A stretch of DNA of 5,845 nucleotides from Flammeovirgaceae bacterium (GTDB taxonomy: Bacteria > Bacteroidota > Bacteroidia > Cytophagales > Cyclobacteriaceae): the NCBI GenBank assembly GCA_003228395.1, contig QIDJ01000039.1, positions 1 through 5,845 on the forward strand, in the 5' to 3' direction. The notes under the pieces are model-generated. The model saw nothing but the letters and a program-made list of their open reading frames with translations. It made no database searches and was not told where the DNA came from. A program made the translations under genes and the position numbers. This document shows positions 1-5,845 of the stretch, piece after piece. Each line of letters begins with the position of its first letter. The stretch's first letter is position 1.

Positions 1-1
1 A

Positions 2-229
2 GACTGCTGCAATACCTTATTTAGAGCGCCACGGGCTTTAAATGACCCGGTTACCTGTAAATTCTCAAGATTTAAATACACATTGCATCCGGAATATTCA
101 GATAAAACCGGGGAATATTCCAACGGCGTGGGGTATATATACGAATCAATTCTTGATTTTGCCACTGCAACCAGTGAGGAAATATCGAGATTCATACCGG
201 AAATATACGCTATTAACCACTTAAATTAA
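2..229 (+). CDS. C-terminal fragment of an unidentified protein (5' end outside window)
   Basis: The reading frame starting at base 2 stays open for 75 codons and ends at TAA 227-229. The translation begins DCCNTLFRAPRAL and ends in an acidic, aromatic-rich tail (GVGYIYESILDF, then EEISRFIPEIYAINHLN). Its amino-acid balance looks like a real soluble protein with a helical C terminus, more so than the competing +1-shifted frame (bases 42-224), which is rich in Asn, Thr, Gln and basic residues. No signal peptide, membrane segment or known motif is visible in this part, and I do not recognise the family. The stop lies 68 bases before the next start codon on the same strand, so co-transcription with the propeller gene is possible but not shown. 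A different gene could instead end at TAA 39-41 in the third frame (tail TAAIPYLERHGL), in which case this frame would be spurious. Confidence is moderate for coding and nil for function. Confidence 0.45.
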   Translation, partial: DCCNTLFRAPRALNDPVTCKFSRFKYTLHPEYSDKTGEYSNGVGYIYESILDFATATSEEISRFIPEIYAINHLN

Positions 230-297
230 AGGTTTGGAATTTCGGCAATTCTTACGAATCTTTAACACGCTAATCAAACATTTAACCGGATAGAAAT

Positions 298-3261
298 ATG
301 AAAAAGTTTATTACGCTTCTACTTTCATTTAGTATGATCTTCATTATTTTCAATCATGAAGTTGCTGCGCAACGCAGATCAAAAAAACAAAAATCCACCG
401 CAAGCCAGTCGCCTGCCGCTACCCTTGCTTCAGTCAGAAGTGAGGGTTATGCAAAACGCCGGCGAATGCTTGAAACATCCATTGTAAAAAATGTAGCATT
501 CAAATCAGCAGGCCCGACCATTATGAGCGGACGCGTAACGGATATTGACGCCAATCCGGACGACCCCAGTATTTTTTATGTATCCTACGCTTCGGGTGGA
601 TTATGGAAAACCGTAAGCAACGGAGCTGATTTCACTCCCCTGTTCGACAGTGAAATGACCATGTCCATCGGCGATATTGCCGTTGACTGGAAACATGGCG
701 AAACACTTTGGGTGGGCACAGGCGAAAACAACTCGAGCAGGTCTTCCTACCCGGGTTCCGGAATCTATAAATCTACGGACCAGGGAGAAACATGGCAACA
801 TCTGGGCCTTGAAGAATCCCACCACATCGGAAGGATCATCATACATCCCGGAAATCCGGACATTGTTTGGGTGGCAGCGCTGGGGCATCTATACTCCACT
901 AATCCGGAACGGGGTGTGTATAAAACAACCGACGGTGGTAAAACCTGGACTAAAACCCTGTTTATCAATGACATTACAGGCGTCATTGACCTGGTGATGG
1001 ATCCGCAAAATCCCGATGTGCTGTATGCAGCCGCATGGGAAAGAATCAGGCATGCCTGGACATTTACCGGATCGGGAAAAGGATCAGGAATTTATAAAAG
1101 TACCGATGGAGGCAGCACCTGGACAAAGCTGACCACCGTAGAAAGCGGATTTCCGGTTACCGGCGGCGCGGGCCGCATCGGGCTTGCCGTGGCAGTCACC
1201 AATCCACAAACCGTGTATGCCATACTCGACAACCAGGATCGTAGAGAGAAGGAAGAGGAAGCAGAAGAAGACGTTGTAACCAAAGAGAAGTTACGCGACA
1301 TTACAAGTGATGATTTTTTAAAAATATCTGACGAAGACCTTCAGAAATTTCTTCAGGACAACCGTTTTCCTGAAAAATACGCGGCGAAGCGCGTAAAAGC
1401 CATGGTAAAAAGCGGGAAAATACAACCCATTGCACTGGTTGAATACCTTGAAAATGCCAACAGCCTGCTTTTCGATACGCCTGTAAAGGGCGCGGAGGTT
1501 TATCGCTCGGATGATGGCGGGAAATCGTGGCACAAAACCCACGGGGATTATATCGATAATCTCTATTTTTCATACGGCTATTATTTCGGTGAAATCAGGA
1601 TTGACACACAAAACCCGGAAAAGGTTTATATACTGGGTGTTCCCCTGCTTCGTTCAGATGACGGCGGCAAAACCTGGAACAACATCAATGGCTCCAATCA
1701 ACACGGCGACCATCAGGCGTTATGGTTGAACCCGAAGCGCAGCGGACATTTTATTAATGGCAATGACGGGGGTCTTAACATTACCTATGACGATGGGAAG
1801 TCATACTATAAATGCAATTCCATTCCTGTAGGTCAGTTTTATTCGGTAAATGTGGATATGGCAAAACCCTATAACATTTACGGAGGGCTTCAGGATAACG
1901 GCGTATGGTTTGGCCCGCATACCTACCAGTACAGTACCCGTTGGCATGCTTCCGGTCAATATCCCTATAAAATGATCATTGGCGGTGATGGTATGCAGGT
2001 GGCTATAGACACCCGGGATAATCAAACGGTCTATACAGGGTCCCAGTTCGGGTTTTACTCAAGGGTAAATACCGAAACCGGTGAAAGAAAATTCATTACA
2101 CCCCGGCACGACCTGGGTGAGCGGCCATACAGGTGGAACTGGCAGTCACCGATTACGATTTCTTCACACAACCAGGACATCGTGTATTTCGGATCGAATT
2201 ACTTTAACCGGTCGATGGATAAGGGCAATACGTTTGAAAAACTAAGCGGTGACCTGACCAAAGGCGGCAAAGAAGGAAACGTGCCGTACGGTACGCTCAC
2301 CACCATAACGGAATCACCGCTTAAATTCGGCCTGATTTACGTTGGCTCTGACGACGGGCTGATTCATGTGTCGAAAGATGCAGGATATACCTGGACAAAG
2401 TTATCCGGAACGCTTCCCGACGACTTCTGGGTAAGCCGTGTGGAAGCCAGCCGGTACATGGAAGGCCGTGTATATGCTTCACTCAACGGATACCGCTGGG
2501 ATAATTTCGAGGCGCTTGTGTATGTTTCTGAAAATTACGGGAAAACCTGGAAACAGATAGGTCTGGATCTACCTGCGGAGCCGGTGAATGTAGTCAGGGA
2601 AGATCCGGAAAATGAAAATGTGATATATGTGGGCACAGACCATGGCGTGTATGTATCGCTTGACAGAGGCGCGTCGTTTATTGCAATGGATGGCGGCTTA
2701 CCATCTGCGCCGGTACACGACCTGGTAATCCACCCCAGGGAGCACGACCTGGTGCTGGGCACGCACGGACGCTCTTTTTGGGTTGCCGGTGTGCAGCATC
2801 TCCAGAAGCTGAATGCTGAAATTCTGGCTAAGAATCTGTATATGTTTTCCATAGATGCAGTAAACCTTTCAACACGATGGGGTGCAAGGAGTTTCGGGGG
2901 TTCCGGGTTTTTTGAGCCCTCCGTTAGCATTGCCTTTTATTCCGGCACGGGTGGAGAATCTAAAATCATTGTTAAATCGCAGGACGGCCTGGTATTATAT
3001 TCATTCAATCACGCTTCTGACAAAGGATTGAATTATGCCTCCTACGATTTAACAATAGAAAAAAATGTTGTTTCGCCCTATGAGGAGGAAATCAATAAAA
3101 ACGCCAAAGAAAAAGAAAAAGAAAGGGTGAAGGTTAAAAAAGCAGACAACGACAAGTATTATCTGCGACCAGGAAAATATACGGTGGAGATCAGTTTAGG
3201 TGAAGCAACATTGTCAGAAGAACTGGAGATTAAAAAGCCACAACAAAGACGCAACAGATAA
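298..3261 (+). CDS. Exported VPS10/sortilin-type Asp-box (BNR) beta-propeller protein
   Basis: The 987-residue product starts with a classical signal peptide: KK, a hydrophobic core at residues 4-18 and a likely signal peptidase I site after VAA (22-24). It is therefore periplasmic or secreted. A basic Ser/Gln-rich linker follows. I count nine Asp-box motifs (S/T-x-D-x-G-x-T/S-W/F) at residues 159, 210, 268, 404, 453, 639, 692, 744 and 787, plus a degenerate one at 105 (TVSNGADF). This fits a large, roughly ten-bladed propeller like sortilin/VPS10 or GH74-type folds. A highly charged, helix-prone insert at 315-397 separates the third and fourth boxes. The propeller ends near GTHGRSFWV, a recurrent signature of this family, and is followed by a beta-rich C-terminal domain with a Lys/Glu linker (929-953) and an LRPGKYTVEI strand. 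Length is usual for the family. Such proteins are often annotated as glycosyl hydrolases, but no catalytic pair can be assigned, so binding or protein processing is equally possible. ATG 298 is chosen because it directly precedes the signal peptide; no Shine-Dalgarno is visible. Confidence 0.9.
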   Translation: MKKFITLLLSFSMIFIIFNHEVAAQRRSKKQKSTASQSPAATLASVRSEGYAKRRRMLETSIVKNVAFKSAGPTIMSGRVTDIDANPDDPSIFYVSYASGGLWKTVSNGADFTPLFDSEMTMSIGDIAVDWKHGETLWVGTGENNSSRSSYPGSGIYKSTDQGETWQHLGLEESHHIGRIIIHPGNPDIVWVAALGHLYSTNPERGVYKTTDGGKTWTKTLFINDITGVIDLVMDPQNPDVLYAAAWERIRHAWTFTGSGKGSGIYKSTDGGSTWTKLTTVESGFPVTGGAGRIGLAVAVTNPQTVYAILDNQDRREKEEEAEEDVVTKEKLRDITSDDFLKISDEDLQKFLQDNRFPEKYAAKRVKAMVKSGKIQPIALVEYLENANSLLFDTPVKGAEVYRSDDGGKSWHKTHGDYIDNLYFSYGYYFGEIRIDTQNPEKVYILGVPLLRSDDGGKTWNNINGSNQHGDHQALWLNPKRSGHFINGNDGGLNITYDDGKSYYKCNSIPVGQFYSVNVDMAKPYNIYGGLQDNGVWFGPHTYQYSTRWHASGQYPYKMIIGGDGMQVAIDTRDNQTVYTGSQFGFYSRVNTETGERKFITPRHDLGERPYRWNWQSPITISSHNQDIVYFGSNYFNRSMDKGNTFEKLSGDLTKGGKEGNVPYGTLTTITESPLKFGLIYVGSDDGLIHVSKDAGYTWTKLSGTLPDDFWVSRVEASRYMEGRVYASLNGYRWDNFEALVYVSENYGKTWKQIGLDLPAEPVNVVREDPENENVIYVGTDHGVYVSLDRGASFIAMDGGLPSAPVHDLVIHPREHDLVLGTHGRSFWVAGVQHLQKLNAEILAKNLYMFSIDAVNLSTRWGARSFGGSGFFEPSVSIAFYSGTGGESKIIVKSQDGLVLYSFNHASDKGLNYASYDLTIEKNVVSPYEEEINKNAKEKEKERVKVKKADNDKYYLRPGKYTVEISLGEATLSEELEIKKPQQRRNR

Positions 3262-3361
3262 CGAAACACAAAATCAATGCAAAAACCAAGGGGAGTTGTA
3301 TATTCATTGTATGTGTAGGACGGAAATGCCTGATTAGTTAGAATTGTGTAAAATATATTAT

Positions 3362-4546
3362 ATGAACCCAAAAATGGTATCTATGACTTCATTTTATAGG
3401 GCCGGTAAAGCCTCCTGTTCTGATATTCCTGTTTTGAATCACGTCAGATATTTGCTGCTGGCGTTGCTTTTTATAGCCTGCACACCAAAAGAAGAATCAA
3501 TTTGGCTGACTGGATTTGAAAAACCCATTGAGAACCCGGTTTTGACTTCAGATTCCAGCTTTACCTTTTTTGATCCCGTATTGCATAAAGAGGTGCATTG
3601 GCAGAAGGCAGATGTTTTTAATCCTGCAGCAATTGTACGAAACGACACCCTTTACGTACTGTACCGCGCAGAGGATAACCCGGGCGCACGTCTGGGAGGC
3701 AGGACTTCCCGGATCGGGCTGGCTGCAAGCACAGACGGAATCCATTTTGAGAAATTTCACACACCGGTGTTTTATCCTGACTCGAGTGAACATTTGCAGT
3801 GGGACTACCCCGGAGGTGTGGAAGATCCGCGTGTGGTAGAACTGCCGGATGGTACGTACCTGATGCTGTACACGAGCTGGAACAGGGAAACAGCACGATT
3901 GTCGGCAGCAACTTCGAAAAACCTTTATCAGTGGAAAAAACATGGGCCTGTGTTTGAAGACGCATACGAAGGAAAATTTTTGAATATCTGGAGCAAATCA
4001 GGTTCTGTAGTAACTGAAATGAAAAATGGCGGGTTTATCGCAACTAAAATCGATGGGAAGTACTGGATGTACTGGGGGGAGGAATTCGTAAACCTGGCAC
4101 ATTCGGAAAACCTGACAGACTGGTACCCTTTACTGAATGAAGACGAGTCGCTGCTCCAGGTAATGAAGCGAAGGTCAAACAAGTTTGACAGCCGGCTGAC
4201 TGAGCCCGGGCCTCCGGCTCTATTAACCAAAAACGGGATTCTTCTGTTTTACAATGGAAAAAATGATGAAGGGCCCAATGCCGATGCTACGATACCCGAA
4301 GGGACCTACAGCGGAGGACAAGCTTTGTTTGATAAAAATGATCCTGCCAGACTGATAGGCAGGCTGGATATTCCATTCATAAGGCCGGATTTACCCCATG
4401 AAATCACCGGGCAGTATAAAGCAGGTACTACGTTTATTGAAGGATTGGTCTATTACAAAGGGAAATGGTACCTGTATTATGGAACGGCAGATTCGATGGT
4501 GGGGTTGGCCGTCAGCGAGGCTGATCCTGACTGGATGACAAACTAA
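3362..4546 (+). CDS. GH130-family (PF04041) beta-mannoside-active lipoprotein
   Basis: Predicted five-bladed propeller glycosidase or phosphorylase of family GH130, whose characterised members cleave beta-mannosidic bonds. With ATG 3362 it has 394 residues. A hydrophobic stretch (YLLLALLFIA) leads to Cys40, a probable lipoprotein acylation site, so the enzyme should be membrane-anchored outside the cytoplasm. Family signatures in order: VFNPAAIV (85-92), YRAEDNPGARLGG (from 101), GVEDPR (152-157) with Asp155 the likely general acid by family analogy, KYWMYWGE (233-240), YSGGQALFD (from 316), FIRPD, and TTFIEGLVYYKGKWYLYYGTAD near the C terminus. Where phosphorylases, as I recall them, carry a phosphate-binding His-Arg after GKY, this protein has WMYWGE, which suggests a hydrolase-like subgroup. 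The start is uncertain: TTG 3344 adds six residues, ATG 3374 and ATG 3383 shorten the long pre-signal segment, and TTG 3434 would give the most typical short signal (NHVRYLLLALLFIAC). It lies 14 bases before the phosphotriesterase-like gene and is probably co-transcribed with it. The family call is firm; substrate and linkage are not. Confidence 0.88.
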   Translation: MNPKMVSMTSFYRAGKASCSDIPVLNHVRYLLLALLFIACTPKEESIWLTGFEKPIENPVLTSDSSFTFFDPVLHKEVHWQKADVFNPAAIVRNDTLYVLYRAEDNPGARLGGRTSRIGLAASTDGIHFEKFHTPVFYPDSSEHLQWDYPGGVEDPRVVELPDGTYLMLYTSWNRETARLSAATSKNLYQWKKHGPVFEDAYEGKFLNIWSKSGSVVTEMKNGGFIATKIDGKYWMYWGEEFVNLAHSENLTDWYPLLNEDESLLQVMKRRSNKFDSRLTEPGPPALLTKNGILLFYNGKNDEGPNADATIPEGTYSGGQALFDKNDPARLIGRLDIPFIRPDLPHEITGQYKAGTTFIEGLVYYKGKWYLYYGTADSMVGLAVSEADPDWMTN

Positions 4547-4560
4547 AGAAGATACAATAT

Positions 4561-5574
4561 ATGCATAAAATTTCACTTCTGGCTTTCGCGCTTTTTCTGC
4601 TGTTTACAAAATGTACACAACCGGCAAGCGAGGGGTTCATTATGACTGTTCAGGGGCAGGTGCCGGCGGGCAAAATGGGTAAATCGTTGATTCATGAGCA
4701 TATTTTAGTGGACTTTATCGGAGCGGACAGCACCGGCTACGACAGGTGGAATCGAGAAAAAGTTATAAAAAAAGTGCTGCCCTATTTACGTGATGTCAGG
4801 GATTCCGGATGCTCCACATTCATTGACTGTACACCCGCCTGGCTGGGAAGGGATCCGTTGCTGTTAAAGATGCTGGCTGATTCCAGTGGATTACACATTT
4901 TAACCAACACCGGATACTACGGCGCGGTAAACAACAAGTACCTTCCCTCTCATGCATTTATTGAAACTGCTGAACAAATTGCCACAAGATGGACCCGGGA
5001 ATGGCAGGACGGGATTAATGGAACCGGAATAAAGCCCGGATTTATCAAAACAGGCGTAAACCCGGGTAAACTTTCCGAATTGCACAAGAAATTAGTCAGA
5101 GCAGCAGCCATCACGCATCTAAATACCGGGTTAACCATTGCTTCACACACCGGCCCGGCCCTGCCAGCCTTTGAGGAACTCGACATACTTGCGCGTGAAA
5201 ACGTGGCGGCCAGCGCTTTTATATGGGTTCATGCCCAATCTGAGTCAGATTGGGGCACACATGTACGGGCTGCAAAGCAAGGCGTATGGATCAGCCTTGA
5301 TGGACTTTCTGATGACAATACAACGGAATACGTGGAGATGATTACCAACCTGAAAGCAAACGAATTGTTACACCGGACGCTCGTTTCGCACGATGCCGGA
5401 TGGTACACACCGGGAGAACCGGACGGAGGAAACTTCAGGGGTTATACATCCTTGTTCAATGCGTTGATTCCGGCCCTTCAGGATGCAGGATTTACGAAAG
5501 AGGAACTCACACAACTCCTTGTACGCAACCCGGCCAATGCTTTTGAGGTCCGTGTTCGAAAAACCAACAAGTAA
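4561..5574 (+). CDS. Phosphotriesterase-family metallohydrolase, probable lipoprotein
   Basis: A 337-residue amidohydrolase-superfamily TIM barrel of the phosphotriesterase (PTE) group (PF02126). All expected binuclear metal ligands are present in order: HEH (His45, His47) after strand 1, Lys163 in GFIKTGVN as the probable carboxylated bridging lysine, His196 in ASHTG, His224 in WVHAQ, and Asp278 in VSHDAGW. Spacing matches Pseudomonas PTE (55/57, 169, 201, 230, 301) apart from a shorter segment before the Asp. Enzymes with this site hydrolyse phosphotriesters, lactones or esters; the natural substrate here cannot be read from the sequence. The N terminus (HK, then a hydrophobic run ending LLFTKC) resembles a lipoprotein signal with Cys18 as the lipidated residue, but Lys at -1 is atypical, so an uncleaved anchor is an alternative. 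ATG 4561 is 14 bases after the GH130 stop with only an A-rich leader, which points to one operon and perhaps a shared glycan-derived substrate (inference). Confidence 0.9.
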   Translation: MHKISLLAFALFLLFTKCTQPASEGFIMTVQGQVPAGKMGKSLIHEHILVDFIGADSTGYDRWNREKVIKKVLPYLRDVRDSGCSTFIDCTPAWLGRDPLLLKMLADSSGLHILTNTGYYGAVNNKYLPSHAFIETAEQIATRWTREWQDGINGTGIKPGFIKTGVNPGKLSELHKKLVRAAAITHLNTGLTIASHTGPALPAFEELDILARENVAASAFIWVHAQSESDWGTHVRAAKQGVWISLDGLSDDNTTEYVEMITNLKANELLHRTLVSHDAGWYTPGEPDGGNFRGYTSLFNALIPALQDAGFTKEELTQLLVRNPANAFEVRVRKTNK

Positions 5575-5603
5575 AGACTGGTGAAATTGCTCCTTCAAGC
5601 AGG

Positions 5604-5625
5604 AAGCTAAGCTAAGCTAAGCTAA
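5604..5625 (+). repeat. Pentanucleotide tandem repeat (GCTAA), about 4.4 copies
   Basis: Four perfect GCTAA units (5606-5625) are preceded by AA in phase, giving a 22-base period-5 tract. It lies 29 bases after the phosphotriesterase-like stop codon and about 130 bases before the next start codon, inside a 183-base intergenic gap. It is not in a coding region, so length changes would not shift a reading frame; an effect on the downstream transcript is conceivable but unproven. The rest of the gap (about 5680-5757) is AT-rich and probably holds the promoter of the next gene, but no clear -33/-7 element stands out. Confidence 0.85.
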
Positions 5626-5757
5626 ACCAAACAAATCAGAGCACAAGTGACAGGCATTAGTATCTGCCAATGACATTTATTAAAATTTACAGATGATTAT
5701 TGATAAGATTAAAAATGATTTTTTATAAATTGTAAAATTATCTGAATATATCTGCAC

Positions 5758-5845
5758 ATGCTCAAAAAACTGTTTTTACCACTTTTCCTTCTGGTGTTAT
5801 CCATCGGGTTCTGGTACAGTCAGAATTTTGAACTTGTTGCAGTGG
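5758..5845 (+). CDS. N-terminal fragment of a membrane protein, possibly a Na/Pi cotransporter (3' end outside window)
   Basis: ATG 5758 opens a frame that runs 29 codons to the window end. The product begins MLKKLFLPLFLLVLSIGFWY, then SQNFELVAV: two lysines followed by a hydrophobic segment of about 15 residues and a short polar turn, typical of a first transmembrane helix or signal anchor. From memory, Na/Pi cotransporter (NptA/PhoU-type) proteins of Bacteroidota often start this way, with a GFW-x-S-x-x-F step after helix 1 and then a helix beginning AAGVAIFLFGM; the visible start of the next segment (ELVAV) is compatible. This is a weak, short match, and an unrelated exported protein is possible. 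An in-frame TGA at 5743-5745 rules out an upstream extension, so this start is the only reasonable one. The 183-base gap upstream, with AT-rich sequence, suggests its own promoter rather than membership of the preceding operon. Confidence 0.6.
   Translation, partial: MLKKLFLPLFLLVLSIGFWYSQNFELVAV

Noticed and set aside
42..224. A 60-codon ATG-initiated frame at the left end
   Set aside because: Its translation is low in acidic residues and unlike a folded protein, and it overlaps a more protein-like open frame running from base 2 to 229.
233..260. TTTG at 233-236 and TACGAATC at 253-260 as a Bacteroidota -33/-7 promoter for the propeller gene
   Set aside because: The second element matches TAnnTTTG poorly and the spacing is short; no confident promoter can be named.
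2535..2930. A 131-codon reverse-strand frame inside the propeller gene
   Set aside because: It lies wholly within a well-supported coding region and is the antisense shadow of its codon pattern; no motif is visible.
3339..3346. TAGAATTG as a -7 element before the GH130 gene
   Set aside because: One mismatch to TAnnTTTG, but no -33 TTG at suitable spacing, and it would place the transcript start almost on the start codon.
3548..3965. Overlapping reverse-strand frames of 131 and 115 codons inside the GH130 gene
   Set aside because: They are antisense shadows of conserved GH130 motifs, Cys- and Pro-rich with no recognisable domain.
5587..5608. Possible terminator hairpin GCTCCT...AGGAAGC after the phosphotriesterase-like gene
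   Set aside because: The stem is only six pairs with a bulged A and no following T run, so it is too weak to call.
5653..5668. Small inverted repeat GGCA/TGCC with an 8-base loop
   Set aside because: A four-pair stem is expected by chance and has no terminator or operator context.

Overview
The window looks like a stretch of a Bacteroidota (or close relative) chromosome of moderate GC content. Three things suggest this. Secreted proteins and lipoproteins dominate. The translation starts lack recognisable Shine-Dalgarno sequences and are preceded by A-rich sequence, as is usual in that phylum. The families present (a large VPS10/sortilin-type Asp-box propeller, a GH130 lipoprotein and a secreted phosphotriesterase-like protein) are common in its genomes. 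All supported genes lie on the + strand. I see no RNA genes, mobile elements or CRISPR arrays.

Layout. (1) Positions 2-229: the last 75 codons of an unidentified protein whose 5' part lies outside the window. (2) Positions 298-3261: a complete gene for a 987-residue exported Asp-box beta-propeller protein of the VPS10/sortilin-related family. (3) After a 100-base gap, positions 3362-4546: a predicted GH130 (PF04041) lipoprotein acting on beta-mannosides or related glycans. (4) Only 14 bases later, positions 4561-5574: a phosphotriesterase-family metallohydrolase with a full set of binuclear metal ligands and a probable but non-canonical lipoprotein signal. (5) A 183-base AT-rich gap carries a short (GCTAA) pentanucleotide tandem repeat. 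(6) From 5758 to the window end: the first 29 codons of a membrane protein, tentatively a Na/Pi cotransporter.

How they fit together. The GH130 and phosphotriesterase-like genes are very probably co-transcribed. Both products should be exported and probably lipid-anchored, so they may act on the same extracytoplasmic substrate, for instance a glycan fragment and an ester or lactone derived from it; this is inference. The large propeller gene is separated by a longer gap and may be a separate unit. I see no convincing evidence for a wholly new system. The most useful follow-ups are the GH130/phosphotriesterase pair, the hydrolase-versus-phosphorylase question for the GH130 protein, and the upstream partial reading frame, which has no start codon inside the window.
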